A DNA stretch of 64,000 bases from Pseudomonas fragi (GTDB lineage: Bacteria > Pseudomonadota > Gammaproteobacteria > Pseudomonadales > Pseudomonadaceae), in contig NZ_LT629783.1 in assembly GCF_900105835.1 (NCBI RefSeq), forward strand, positions 4,362,501 to 4,426,500, written 5' to 3'. The position numbers were made by a program, and so were the translations under genes. Below are positions 56,100 to 64,000 of this stretch, one piece after another; position 1 is the stretch's first letter; each line of letters opens with the position of its first letter. The notes under the pieces were generated by a model. It saw only the letters and a list, made by a program, of their open reading frames with translations. It made no database searches and had not been told where the DNA came from.

Positions 56100-56135
56100 A
56101 AAACCCCGGCCAGTGCGAACTGGCCGGGGTTTTTT
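56100..56135. terminator. Bidirectional terminator, SlyB-like / PAP2-like
   Basis: AAAACCCCGGCCAG-loop-CTGGCCGGGGTTTTTT between convergent genes; strong Rho-independent structure. Confidence 0.94.
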
Positions 56136-56151
56136 ATGCCTGCAAAACAGC

Positions 56152-56739
56152 TCAGGACGAGTGCCTGAAGGCCTGTGGTGCCCCTGACAGGGTGATGGCG
56201 ATATGGTCCAGCAAGCGCTCTGCCGTGTACTTGGGCATGCAGCTGAACGCAATGACCACGGCCAGCCCCAGTGTCAGAGCGGGCCGCGGAACGTGACTGA
56301 CGTTGTACTGCCTGAGGTTGTACACAAATACACAGGCGGCGATCGAGCCTATCAGGGCTCCGGCGATGGCTTCCGGCAAGGGGTGGATGGTGTGGGCGAC
56401 GTAATTGATGGCGAACCACCAGGTCGCCAACAGCCCGGCCACGAGCGCAGGCCAGCGCAAGCGCTGGTCGATCTGTTGGCACAGCAGGTTGAGCATTACG
56501 GTGAAGACCAGGCAAGCGTTCATGGCGTGACCACTGAACACGGCAATACCCAGGTCATGCAGACCAATGCCCCAGCCCTTGAACAGGATCTTGCTGGCGC
56601 CCACCACCAGGTAGGCCGTTACCAGCACGCCCATCCACAGCAAGGCGATTTTTCGGGAGGCACCCAGCCACAGCCATACCGCAATCACCAGTGCTGCCGG
56701 GAACATCACCGTGATGCCGGCGTATTGCACAATCTGCAT
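56152..56739 (-). CDS. PAP2-like phosphatase-fold membrane protein, degenerate motifs
   Basis: 195 residues, about five membrane helices. The central FSGHAMNA resembles the PSGH motif, with His as in phosphatidic acid phosphatases, and HTIHPLPEAIAG stands where SR-x5-H-x3-D is expected: the Arg is missing and Asp is Glu/Ala. The KxxxxxxRP motif is not clear. It may be an inactive or divergent lipid phosphatase. The start at 56739 (MQIVQYAGI) has no strong ribosome-binding site; longer frames run into the REP at 56793. Confidence 0.65.
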   Translation of the reverse strand: MQIVQYAGITVMFPAALVIAVWLWLGASRKIALLWMGVLVTAYLVVGASKILFKGWGIGLHDLGIAVFSGHAMNACLVFTVMLNLLCQQIDQRLRWPALVAGLLATWWFAINYVAHTIHPLPEAIAGALIGSIAACVFVYNLRQYNVSHVPRPALTLGLAVVIAFSCMPKYTAERLLDHIAITLSGAPQAFRHSS

Positions 56740-56792
56740 TTTATCGACCACGTTTATCTCTATTGGCGATTCACTCAAGCGAGCTGTGCCTC

Positions 56793-56851
56793 TGTGGGAG
56801 CGAGCCTGCTCGCGATGCTCTGAGACCTTCGTGAGCAGGCTCGCTCCCACA
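56793..56851. repeat. REP element pair, short form
   Basis: Arms TGTGGGAGCGAGCCTGCTCG and GAGCAGGCTCGCTCCCACA with a short centre; it has the variant base GAGCCTGCTC rather than GGGCTTGCTC. It lies between the PAP2-like gene and nhaA. Confidence 0.9.
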
Positions 56852-56862
56852 GTAGGGTGGGG

Positions 56863-58041
56863 TTACGCCACCGCTTGTTTACGGCTGAAGAACAGCGTAA
56901 CGCCATAGCCGAGCAGTGCAGCGAGGATTGAGCCGGTGAGGATGCCCATGCGGTCCATGCCCACATAATCGCTCCCTGCGACGAACGCCAGTGAGCCGAC
57001 AAACAGGCTCATGGTGAAGCCGATACCGCACAAGATGGCCACGCCAAACACCTGGCCCCAGTTGGCGCCTGCGGGCAGGGCGGCCATGCCGGTTTTGATG
57101 GCGATCCAGGTCAGGCCGAACACGCCAAGGGTTTTGCCGATCAGCAAGCCTGCGGCAATGCCCATGGGCACGTGGCTGACAAAACTGTGCATGCTGACCC
57201 CTGCCAGTGATACGCCGGCATTGGCGAAGGCAAACAACGGCAGAATCGCGTAAGCCACCCAGGGATGCAGGGCGTGCTCAATGCTCATCAACGGTGAAGT
57301 TTCGGAGTTTTTGGTGCGCAGCGGGATGCAGAACGCCAGCGTTACACCTGCCAGCGTGGCATGCACACCACTTTTGAGCACACACACCCAGAGGATCAGG
57401 CCGACGATCATATAAGGCGCGACCTTGATCACCCCCATGCGATTCATGGCAATCAGCACGATCAGGCAGGCTGCCGCCAGCAGCAGGGACACGCCCGACA
57501 GCTCGCTGGAGTAGAACACCGCAATCACGATGATCGCCCCCAGGTCGTCGATAATCGCCAGGGTCATCAGAAACAGCTTGAGCGACACCGGCACACGCTT
57601 GCCCAGCAGAGCCAGCACGCCGAGAGCGAAAGCAATATCGGTGGCCATCGGGATGGCCCAGCCGCCGAGTGCGTCCGGATAATCCTTGTTGATAAACCAG
57701 TAGATCAGTGCCGGTACCACCATGCCGCCAATGGCCGCCGCGCCGGGCAGCACCACCTGCGAGGGCTTGGACAGCTGGCCTTCGAGCAATTCGCGTTTGA
57801 CCTCAAGGCCGATCAGCAGAAAGAACAAGGCCATCAGGCCATCGTTGATCCACAGCAGCGAAGGCTTGGCAATTTGCAGGGCGCCGATTTGCACCGCTAC
57901 CGGCACGTCCAGAAAGGCCGTGTAGTAATGGGAAAGCGGTGAGTTATTGACGATCAGAGCCAGAGCGGCCGCGGCAATCAACAGCAGACCGCTGGCAGCT
58001 TCCAACTGAAAGAAACGAGTGAAAGTGCTACGCAGAGGCAA
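56863..58041 (-). CDS. nhaA: Na+/H+ antiporter NhaA
   Basis: 392-residue inner-membrane antiporter with the pH-sensing and transport layout of NhaA. The paired aspartates in [13 protein letters not shown] (E. coli Asp163/Asp164) are intact, and [26 protein letters not shown] and the C-terminal [11 protein letters not shown] are family marks. It exports Na+ or Li+ for protons and helps in alkaline or salty media. Full length; monocistronic. Confidence 0.94.
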   Translation of the reverse strand: MPLRSTFTRFFQLEAASGLLLIAAAALALIVNNSPLSHYYTAFLDVPVAVQIGALQIAKPSLLWINDGLMALFFLLIGLEVKRELLEGQLSKPSQVVLPGAAAIGGMVVPALIYWFINKDYPDALGGWAIPMATDIAFALGVLALLGKRVPVSLKLFLMTLAIIDDLGAIIVIAVFYSSELSGVSLLLAAACLIVLIAMNRMGVIKVAPYMIVGLILWVCVLKSGVHATLAGVTLAFCIPLRTKNSETSPLMSIEHALHPWVAYAILPLFAFANAGVSLAGVSMHSFVSHVPMGIAAGLLIGKTLGVFGLTWIAIKTGMAALPAGANWGQVFGVAILCGIGFTMSLFVGSLAFVAGSDYVGMDRMGILTGSILAALLGYGVTLFFSRKQAVA

Positions 58042-58426
58042 GGTCGCTCTCCATCAATTAGGTAAAAGGTGCGACACCCTAACCCGTGGGGTTAGTGGTT
58101 AAAACAAAAACTATATTCTTTTTTGTTATAAGCACGGGCGTGCTCACACACCGCTCAAGAGCCTAGCAGTTGTGTGTCAAATTGAGTCTGTTTTGTGCCT
58201 GTGGGATCTGTAGGAAATATCCCGATTTTGTTGGTTTTTACTAGTTTTTCCGCAGGCTTCAAGCCTGTCCTCTTGCTCACGCTCGAGCAAGAGGAGGCCG
58301 ATAATGATGTGGGAGCGGGCTTGCTCGCGATGCATACACCACGGTTTGCCAGGCAGACCGCAGCGTCTGTATCGCGAGCAAGCCCGCTCCCACATCTCAG
58401 GGGTACAGCCCCTGCCGTGTCAAAAC
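58042..58426. other. Intergenic region nhaA / FAD oxidoreductase with repeats
   Basis: This 385-base gap holds the nhaA promoter side, a perfect 10-bp inverted repeat CCTCTTGCTC-ACGCTC-GAGCAAGAGG at 58269-58294, and a REP pair at 58308-58394. No gene is seen. Confidence 0.7.
58308..58394. repeat. REP element pair (inverted)
   Basis: TGTGGGAGCGGGCTTGCTCG and its exact complement flank a ~37-base centre, in the gap between nhaA and the convergent end of the COG2509 gene (both on the minus strand). Confidence 0.93.
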
Positions 58427-60037
58427 CTAGGCTTCGATACCCAGAATGTCGCGAGCCACGGCTTCGGCAATGCGGATGCCGTCAACACCAGCCGAGAGAA
58501 TCCCGCCAGCGTAGCCAGCACCTTCACCCGCCGGGAACAGGCCCTTGACGTTGAGGCTCTGCATCGACGCATCACGGGTCATGCGCAGCGGCGACGAGGT
58601 ACGGGTTTCGATGCCGGTGAGAATGGCGTCGTGCATCGAGAAGCCCTTGATCTGCTTCTCGAAGGCCGGCAAGGCTTCACGGATGGCTTCAATGGCGAAG
58701 TCCGGCAAAGCCAGGGCCAGGTCGCCCAGGGACACGCCCGGCTTGTAGGACGGCTCGACGCTGCCCAGGGCCGTTGACGGTTTGCCGGCAATGAAGTCAC
58801 CGACCAGTTGCGCCGGAGCTTCGTAGTTGCTGCCGCCCAGCACATAGGCGTGGGATTCGAGGCGCTCTTGCAGCTCGATGCCGGCCAATGGCCCGCCCGG
58901 ATAGTCTTCCGGCGTAATGCCGACCACGATGCCCGAGTTGGCATTGCGCTCGTTACGCGAGTACTGGCTCATGCCGTTGGTCACAACACGGCCTGGCTCG
59001 CTGGTGGCCGCAACCACGGTGCCACCCGGGCACATGCAGAAGCTGTAGACCGAGCGGCCGTTTTTTGCGTGGTGCACCAGCTTGTAATCGGCAGCGCCCA
59101 GTTTCGGGTGGCCGGCGTACTTGCCCAGGCGTGCGCTGTCGATCAACGACTGCGGGTGTTCGATACGGAAACCTACCGAGAACGGCTTGGCTTCCATATA
59201 AACGCCGCGATCGTGGAGCATGCGGAACGTGTCGCGAGCGCTATGGCCCAGCGCCATGATGACGTGGCGGGAGTTCAGTTGCTCACCGTCGGCCAGCACC
59301 ACGCCGGTCAGTTGACCGTTATCGATCAGCACATCGGTGACCCGTTGCTGGAAGCGCACTTCGCCGCCCAGGGCGATGATCTGCTGGCGCATGTTTTCCA
59401 CGACGCCGGTCAGGCGGAAGGTGCCGATATGCGGCTTGCTGACGTAGAGGATTTCGTCTGGCGCACCGGCCTTGACGAACTCGTGCAGCACCTTGCGACC
59501 GTGGTGCTTGGGGTCCTTGATCTGGCTGTAGAGCTTGCCGTCGGAGAACGTGCCCGCGCCGCCTTCGCCGAATTGCACGTTGGACTCGGGGTTGAGCACG
59601 TTTTTACGCCACAGGCCCCATGTGTCCTTGGTGCGCTGGCGCACTTCGGTGCCGCGCTCAAGAATGATCGGTTTGAAGCCCATCTGGGCCAGCAACAGCC
59701 CGGCGAAAATACCGCAAGGGCCAAAACCGACCACAATCGGGCGTTCGCTCAGATCCTGCGGCGCCTGGCCTACCACTTTGTAGCTGACGTCCGGTGCTGG
59801 ATTGACGTTACGATCGTCGGCGAACTTGAGCAGCAACGGCGCTTCATCGCGCACGCTCAGGTCTATGGTGTAGATAAAGCACAGTTCCGACGATTTTTTA
59901 CGCGCATCGTAGCTGCGCTTGAACAAGGTGAAATCGACCAGGTCATCACTTTCGATGCCCAGGCGCTGCAGGATGGCAGGGCGCAGGTCTTCTTCGGGAT
60001 GGTCGATCGGCAGCTTGAGTTCGGTGATTCGTAACAT
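58427..60037 (-). CDS. COG2509-type FAD-dependent oxidoreductase
   Basis: 536 residues, soluble. After an N-terminal substrate-type domain (about 1-95, TELKLPIDH, LFKRSYDARKKSSEL) comes the FAD-binding VVGFGPCGIFAGLLLAQMG and an ERGxxV-type region. GAGTFSDGKLYSQIKD, HNAK-like YKLVHHAKNGRSVYSF and the C-terminal FPAGEGAGYAGGILSAGVDG are hallmarks of the COG2509 family of uncharacterised FAD-dependent dehydrogenases. The reaction is not known. The frame starts MLRITELKLP at 60037. Confidence 0.88.
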   Translation of the reverse strand: MLRITELKLPIDHPEEDLRPAILQRLGIESDDLVDFTLFKRSYDARKKSSELCFIYTIDLSVRDEAPLLLKFADDRNVNPAPDVSYKVVGQAPQDLSERPIVVGFGPCGIFAGLLLAQMGFKPIILERGTEVRQRTKDTWGLWRKNVLNPESNVQFGEGGAGTFSDGKLYSQIKDPKHHGRKVLHEFVKAGAPDEILYVSKPHIGTFRLTGVVENMRQQIIALGGEVRFQQRVTDVLIDNGQLTGVVLADGEQLNSRHVIMALGHSARDTFRMLHDRGVYMEAKPFSVGFRIEHPQSLIDSARLGKYAGHPKLGAADYKLVHHAKNGRSVYSFCMCPGGTVVAATSEPGRVVTNGMSQYSRNERNANSGIVVGITPEDYPGGPLAGIELQERLESHAYVLGGSNYEAPAQLVGDFIAGKPSTALGSVEPSYKPGVSLGDLALALPDFAIEAIREALPAFEKQIKGFSMHDAILTGIETRTSSPLRMTRDASMQSLNVKGLFPAGEGAGYAGGILSAGVDGIRIAEAVARDILGIEA

Positions 60038-60128
60038 TGACAGTGTCCAGTATCGGGGGGCCAGGTAAACCCTGGCAGAACCGGTAATTGTAAGCTGCTT
60101 TGGGGAAATTTGCGGTAACAGTTATCGA

Positions 60129-60803
60129 TCAGTCGTTACGCGCGCCACCAAAATAACCGCAGCCGCGCTGCACTTGTCCGTTGATCCGTAGCTCGGCGCC
60201 CAGGTGCTGCACGCTGCCATTGGCACTGTCGGTGCAACGTTGCGGCGCCACCCATAGCTCGATTCGTTGGTTGTTGGCCTCGGTGGACAGGGAGAAGCGG
60301 CCATCGCCAACCTGTTCTTCAACGTAAGGCAGGGCCAGGTCCGGCTGGCCTTCGCGCTTGAGCACCATGCCCTTGCCGCCGGCTTGCACTTCCCAGGCCG
60401 GGCCATTGCCGTTGGCGTGTACGGTCAGTTGCTTGAAATTGGGGTCCTGGCAGGCGCTGCTGTTGCGCTCCAGGCGGTAGAGCTGTTGCACCAGTACTTC
60501 GCCCTCTGCGCCAGGTGTTTTGCTGGCCACAAAGTTGCCGCGCAGATCGGCGAACAATTTGCCCGGTTTATTAGGCATGTAAGACGCGTCCTGCACCAGG
60601 GTGGTGTTGGCGCTGTCACGCACCACATAGCGCTGTTGGCCGACACACGGCTGGAACACCAACTGGTCATTGGCCGATACCAGCTCGCCCTGCAGGCGGG
60701 TTTGGCCGGCGGTGGTGTCGACGGGTTTGCTGCTGAACATCTGGCAACCGGCAAACACGGGCAGCAAGGCGAACAAAACTAAGGGACGGGCAACACGCAT
60801 CAT
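60129..60803 (-). CDS. Putative lipoprotein, COG3650-like
   Basis: 224 residues. Signal with lipobox VFAGC (Cys19 or near) and a Cys-containing beta-rich body (QPCVGQQRYVV, NSSACQDPNF, PQRCTDSANG, QRGCGYF): four Cys could form two disulfides in the periplasm. It resembles COG3650 predicted lipoproteins; I recognise no activity. An upstream in-frame GTG (60809) is discounted: AGGAG lies 5 bases before the ATG at 60803. It follows the COG2509 gene upstream boundary in the same direction, with a 91-base gap. Confidence 0.75.
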   Translation of the reverse strand: MMRVARPLVLFALLPVFAGCQMFSSKPVDTTAGQTRLQGELVSANDQLVFQPCVGQQRYVVRDSANTTLVQDASYMPNKPGKLFADLRGNFVASKTPGAEGEVLVQQLYRLERNSSACQDPNFKQLTVHANGNGPAWEVQAGGKGMVLKREGQPDLALPYVEEQVGDGRFSLSTEANNQRIELWVAPQRCTDSANGSVQHLGAELRINGQVQRGCGYFGGARND

Positions 60804-60873
60804 GGGCACTCCTGAAGGGTGCCGCCACGTTACTCAGCCTGGCGATGCATCACAAGAGGGCTGGCCCGATTGA

Positions 60874-60960
60874 TGTGGGAGCGGGCTTGCTCGCGATGCA
60901 GGCGGCGCAGTTTGTCAGCCGGACCGCATCGAGACTATCGCGAGCAAGCCCGCTCCCACA
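60874..60960. repeat. REP element pair (inverted)
   Basis: TGTGGGAGCGGGCTTGCTCG with its exact complement across a ~37-base centre, between the lipoprotein gene and the SDR gene. Confidence 0.93.
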
Positions 60961-60968
60961 GGTTTTGC

Positions 60969-61568
60969 TCAGCCCACGATATAGGTTTGCCCGGTTTGCA
61001 GGCCTTCGACACTTTTGGCGTAGGCCAGGGCTACATCGGCACCGGCCACAGGCTTGAACCCACGGAAGTAGGGCGCGTATTTGTCCATCGCCTCTTCCAG
61101 CACCGTCGGGCTCACCGAGTTGACCCGCAACCCGCGTGGCAACTCAATGGCCGCCGCTTTGACAAAACCGTCCAGTGCCGCGTTGACCAGTGCCGCCGAA
61201 CTGCCGGTGCGAATCGGTTCGCGGTTGATCACGCCACTGGTGAAGGTGAACGAGGCGCCATCGTTGGCATATTCGCGGCCGATCAACAGCAAGTTGACCT
61301 GGCCCATCAACTTGTCCTGCAGGCCCAGGGCAAAGTCGTTCTCGCTCATTTCAGCCAGGGCGGCGAACTTGACGTTGCCCGCAGCACAGATCAACGCATC
61401 GAAGCGCCCGGTTTGTTCAAAGAGCTGGCGTATGGAGGCACTGTCGCTGATATCGACCTGATAATCGCCGCTTTTTCGCCCAATTTCGACGATCTCATGG
61501 CGTGGCGACAATTCGCGGTGAATGGCTGAACCGATGGTGCCTTGGGCGCCGATCAACAGGATTTTCAT
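60969..61568 (-). CDS. Short-chain dehydrogenase/reductase without the YxxxK pair
   Basis: 199 residues. The NADP(H)-binding motif IGAQGTIGSAIH is at the N-terminus and the CAAGNVKFAALAEM segment matches the NAG region of SDRs. The usual Ser-Tyr-x3-Lys triad is not complete: after TSGVINREPIRTG the position of the catalytic Tyr reads SSAALVNAA, with neither Tyr nor Lys. Similar SDRs with this end exist in Pseudomonas. It is divergent from a LysR gene (104 bases), which is the typical regulator-target pair. Confidence 0.85.
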   Translation of the reverse strand: MKILLIGAQGTIGSAIHRELSPRHEIVEIGRKSGDYQVDISDSASIRQLFEQTGRFDALICAAGNVKFAALAEMSENDFALGLQDKLMGQVNLLLIGREYANDGASFTFTSGVINREPIRTGSSAALVNAALDGFVKAAAIELPRGLRVNSVSPTVLEEAMDKYAPYFRGFKPVAGADVALAYAKSVEGLQTGQTYIVG

Positions 61569-61672
61569 GGTGCGTGCCTATTTGGATAAGAGAAGTACTC
61601 AGTCTAGTAGTGGTTTTTTGCTGCGATAAGCGCACTAATAGGCAACCTTTGGTTTTCATATGGAAACAATCC

Positions 61673-62581
61673 ATGAGCGAAATGGATGACCTGGCGGCGT
61701 TTGCGGTGCTGATTGACGCCGGCAGCTTTACCTTGGCCGCCCAGCAGCTGGGGTGTAGCAAAGGGCAGTTGTCCAAGCGCATCAGCCTGTTGGAAGCGCA
61801 GTTTTCCGTGGTGTTGTTGCACCGCACCACCCGGCGCTTGAGCCTGACTGCCGCAGGCGCGGCGTTATTGCCGCAGGCCCGGGCGCTGGTGGTGCAAGTG
61901 GAAAGGGCACGTCAGGCATTGGCCCGGTTGAAGGACGATATGGTCGGCCCGGTACGCATGACGGTGCCGGTATCCTTGGGCGAAACCTTTTTTGATTCGC
62001 TGCTGATGGAGTTCTCCAGTGAATACCCGCAGGTGCAGATCGAGCTGGAGCTCAACAACAGCTACCGTGACATGGCGCGGGAAGGGTTTGACCTGGCGAT
62101 CCGCTCGCAGGTGGCCAGTCACGAGCGGCTGGTGGCCAAACAGGTGCTCAACTGGCACGAAATCACCTGTGCCAGCCCTGAGTATCTGCTGCAATACGGC
62201 GAGCCGACTGCACCGCAACAACTGGCCGAGCACCGTTGCCTGCTCAACAGCCACTACAGCGGCCGCGAAGAATGGCAGTACCACCGTCAGCATGAGCTGC
62301 ACCGGGTACGGGTCTCGGGGCCGTTTGCCAGCAACCATTACAGCCTGCTGAAAAAGGCCGCAGTGATCGGTGCCGGTATCGCCCGCTTGCCGTCGTATAT
62401 GCTCAGCAGTGAATTGGCCGATGGGCGCTTGCGCGGGTTACTGCGTGACTATCAAACCCGCAGCAACCCCATGTACCTGGTGCATCCCTATCAGGGTGGG
62501 TTGCCCAAGCGCACGCAGGTTTTGGCGGATTACCTGGTAGGCTGGTTCCAGCGCAGTGGTGAGGCCATCGACCAGCTTTAA
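61673..62581 (+). CDS. LysR-family transcriptional regulator
   Basis: 302 residues. The N-terminal winged helix-turn-helix is seen at 4-63 (FTLAAQQLGCSKGQLSKRIS; LLHRTTRRLSLTAAG) and the effector domain (about 90-300) has PVRMTVPVSLGETFF and FDLAIRSQ. It belongs to the CrgA/ArgP-like group that regulates a divergent oxidoreductase. The start at 61673 (MSEMDDLAAF) is preferred; ATG at 61682 is possible. A terminator follows at 62598. The target is likely the adjacent SDR. Confidence 0.9.
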   Translation: MSEMDDLAAFAVLIDAGSFTLAAQQLGCSKGQLSKRISLLEAQFSVVLLHRTTRRLSLTAAGAALLPQARALVVQVERARQALARLKDDMVGPVRMTVPVSLGETFFDSLLMEFSSEYPQVQIELELNNSYRDMAREGFDLAIRSQVASHERLVAKQVLNWHEITCASPEYLLQYGEPTAPQQLAEHRCLLNSHYSGREEWQYHRQHELHRVRVSGPFASNHYSLLKKAAVIGAGIARLPSYMLSSELADGRLRGLLRDYQTRSNPMYLVHPYQGGLPKRTQVLADYLVGWFQRSGEAIDQL

Positions 62582-62597
62582 CCCGAACTCCCGGCAC

Positions 62598-62624
62598 AAA
62601 AAAACGGCCCCTAAGGGCCGTTTT
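62598..62624. terminator. Bidirectional terminator lysR / livF
   Basis: AAAAACGGCCC-CTAA-GGGCCGTTTT between convergent genes; short GC stem with a T-run each way. Confidence 0.9.
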
Positions 62625-62639
62625 GTTATACAGGCAGCT

Positions 62640-63341
62640 TTAGCCGCCCAGGTAAGCGTCACGCACTTTCGGGTCGTTGAGCAATTGCTCACCGGTGCCT
62701 TGCATCACCACCCGGCCGTTTTCCAGCACATAGGCGCGATCGGCAATTTTCAGTGCCTGGTTGGCGTTTTGCTCCACCAGGAACACCGTTACACCCTCTT
62801 TACGCAGTTGCTCGATGATGTCGAAGATCTGCTGGATGATGATCGGTGCCAACCCCAGGGATGGCTCATCAAGCAACAGCAGCTTGGGCTTGCTCATCAG
62901 CGCCCGGCCAATGGCGAGCATTTGCTGCTCGCCACCGGACATGGTGCCGCCGCGCTGGGTAAAGCGCTCCTTCAGGCGTGGGAACAAGTGCAGGACCTTG
63001 TCCATTTGCTCCTCATATTCCCGTTTTTCGGTAAAGAACCCGCCCATGGCGAGGTTCTCTTCCACGGTCAAACGAGCAAACACCCGACGCCCTTCGGGTA
63101 CAACGGCGATGCTTTTGCGCATGATCTGCGCCGAACTCAACCCCACCAGCTCTTCGCCCAGGTAACGGATGCTGCCGCTATGGGCTTGTGGCGAGCCGCA
63201 CAGGGTCATCATCAGGGTCGATTTGCCCGCACCGTTGGCGCCGATCAGGGTGACGATTTCGCCCTGACGTACTTCCACATTGACACTGTGCAGGGCCTGG
63301 ATCTTGCCGTAAAAGGTCGAAACGTTTTCAAATTGCAGCAT
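62640..63341 (-). CDS. livF: Branched-chain amino-acid ABC transporter ATPase LivF
   Basis: 233-residue ATPase of the Leu/Ile/Val importer. Walker A GANGAGKST (about 35-43), signature MSGGEQQMLAIGRALM, Walker B LLLLDEPSLGLAP, H-loop LVEQNANQAL. It works as a heterodimer with LivG on LivHM. It begins directly after the livG stop (TAA then ATG, no gap), so the two are coupled. Last gene of the liv operon. Confidence 0.95.
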   Translation of the reverse strand: MLQFENVSTFYGKIQALHSVNVEVRQGEIVTLIGANGAGKSTLMMTLCGSPQAHSGSIRYLGEELVGLSSAQIMRKSIAVVPEGRRVFARLTVEENLAMGGFFTEKREYEEQMDKVLHLFPRLKERFTQRGGTMSGGEQQMLAIGRALMSKPKLLLLDEPSLGLAPIIIQQIFDIIEQLRKEGVTVFLVEQNANQALKIADRAYVLENGRVVMQGTGEQLLNDPKVRDAYLGG

Positions 63342-64000
63342 TTACGCTTCCCCCAAATAGGCTTTGATCACTTCAGGGTTGTCGCGGATCTGTTCCGGCG
63401 TCCCGTCTGCCAAAGGCGTGCCCTGGTTGATCACCACGATATGGTCGGAAATGCTCATGACCAGTTTCATGTCGTGCTCAATCAGCAGCACGGTGGCGTT
63501 GTGTTCGTTGCGCAAGACGCTGATCAGGGCCTTGAGGTCTTCGGTTTCCTTGGGGTTCAGACCTGCCGCCGGTTCATCGAGCATCAGGATCCGTGGGCGG
63601 GTCATCATGCAGCGGGCGATTTCCAGGCGGCGTTGCTGGCCGTAGGCCAGGGTGCCCGCCGGGCGGTTGGCGAACTCGGTCAGGTTGACCTTGTCCAGCC
63701 AGTACGCGGCGTAGTCCAGGGCGTCACGTTCGCTTTTGCGAAATGACGGGGTCTTGAACAGGCCCGACAGGAAGTTGGTGTTGAGGTGGCGATGCTGGGC
63801 AATCAGCAGGTTTTCCACCGCTGTCATGTCCTTGAACAGGCGCACGTTCTGGAAGGTACGCACCACGCCCTTGCGCGCAATTTCATGGCCCGGCAAGCCT
63901 TCGATGGACTCGCCATCGAGCACGATGCTGCCGGCTGACGGCTTGTAGAAGCCGGTCAGGCAGTTGAATACGGTGGTCTTGCCGGCGCCGTTAGGGCCGA
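63342..64000 (-). CDS. livG: Branched-chain amino-acid ABC transporter ATPase LivG, partial
   Basis: 219 codons are visible; the N-terminus lies beyond the right edge. The window starts inside Walker A (GPNGAGKTT); signature LAYGQQRRLEIARCMM, Walker B ILMLDEPAAGLNP and H-loop LIEHDMKLV follow. It pairs with LivF; the upstream LivHM and binding-protein genes should lie to the right. Same strand as livF. Confidence 0.94.
   Translation of the reverse strand, partial: GPNGAGKTTVFNCLTGFYKPSAGSIVLDGESIEGLPGHEIARKGVVRTFQNVRLFKDMTAVENLLIAQHRHLNTNFLSGLFKTPSFRKSERDALDYAAYWLDKVNLTEFANRPAGTLAYGQQRRLEIARCMMTRPRILMLDEPAAGLNPKETEDLKALISVLRNEHNATVLLIEHDMKLVMSISDHIVVINQGTPLADGTPEQIRDNPEVIKAYLGEA

Overview
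The window looks like a chromosomal segment of a Pseudomonas of the fluorescens/putida lineage. The evidence is gene content and order (aauRS-aatJQMP, glpD-glpR-glpK-glpF, argF-ABC ATPase, grxD-bfr-bfd-peroxiredoxin-rnt-pyrC-motY-argG, nth-rsxB-metG-apbC-csp-dcd), high-GC coding with long meaningless antisense open frames, and six copies of the GTGGGAGCGGGCTTGCTCGC type of Pseudomonas REP element. No rRNA, tRNA, CRISPR, insertion sequence or prophage gene was seen. Both edges cut genes: a sensor kinase on the left and livG on the right.

Layout. 1-5.2 kb: a leftward set of tightly packed genes (HAD phosphatase, class-III aminotransferase, alpha/beta hydrolase, then a sensor histidine kinase), divergent from a MipA/OmpV outer-membrane protein; the shared upstream region carries three alternating TTTGTAGC half-sites. 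5.2-12.5 kb: acidic amino-acid uptake, with glpM, the AauS/AauR two-component system and the AatJQMP ABC importer, whose first gene has a sigma-54 promoter and two upstream AauR-type boxes. 12.5-17.7 kb: glycerol catabolism (glpD, glpR, glpK, glpF). 18-27.3 kb: YbaK, an orphan ABC ATPase overlapping argF, a redox and iron group (GrxD, bacterioferritin, Bfd with a Fur-like box, peroxiredoxin), RNase T, PyrC, flagellar MotY and ArgG. 27.3-29.7 kb: an AT-rich, gene-poor patch with an unknown membrane protein and a BvgA-like orphan response regulator. 29.8-36.7 kb: housekeeping genes. 36.8-46 kb: hydrolases (M14-type and QuiP-like acylase), a YfcG-type glutathione transferase, a four-gene cluster containing SEC-C proteins, an OmpA lipoprotein, and a DUF1145/collagen-like gene pair. 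46-56 kb: DinG, a GH50 agarase-like secreted hydrolase, two tandem serine-beta-lactamase-fold esterases (the first with Cys in place of the catalytic Ser), an OmpA-like lipoprotein with a Lys/Ala-rich tail, PdxH and a SlyB-like lipoprotein. 56-64 kb: a PAP2-like protein, NhaA, a COG2509 flavoprotein, a lipoprotein, a divergent SDR/LysR pair, and livF/livG.

Most of the window is ordinary Pseudomonas core genome. The least explained parts are the left-hand aminotransferase/HAD/hydrolase/kinase set with its divergent MipA gene and putative operator, the Ser-to-Cys paralogue of the tandem beta-lactamase-like pair, the GH50 enzyme, the collagen-like protein, and the AT-rich patch around 27.4-29.1 kb.
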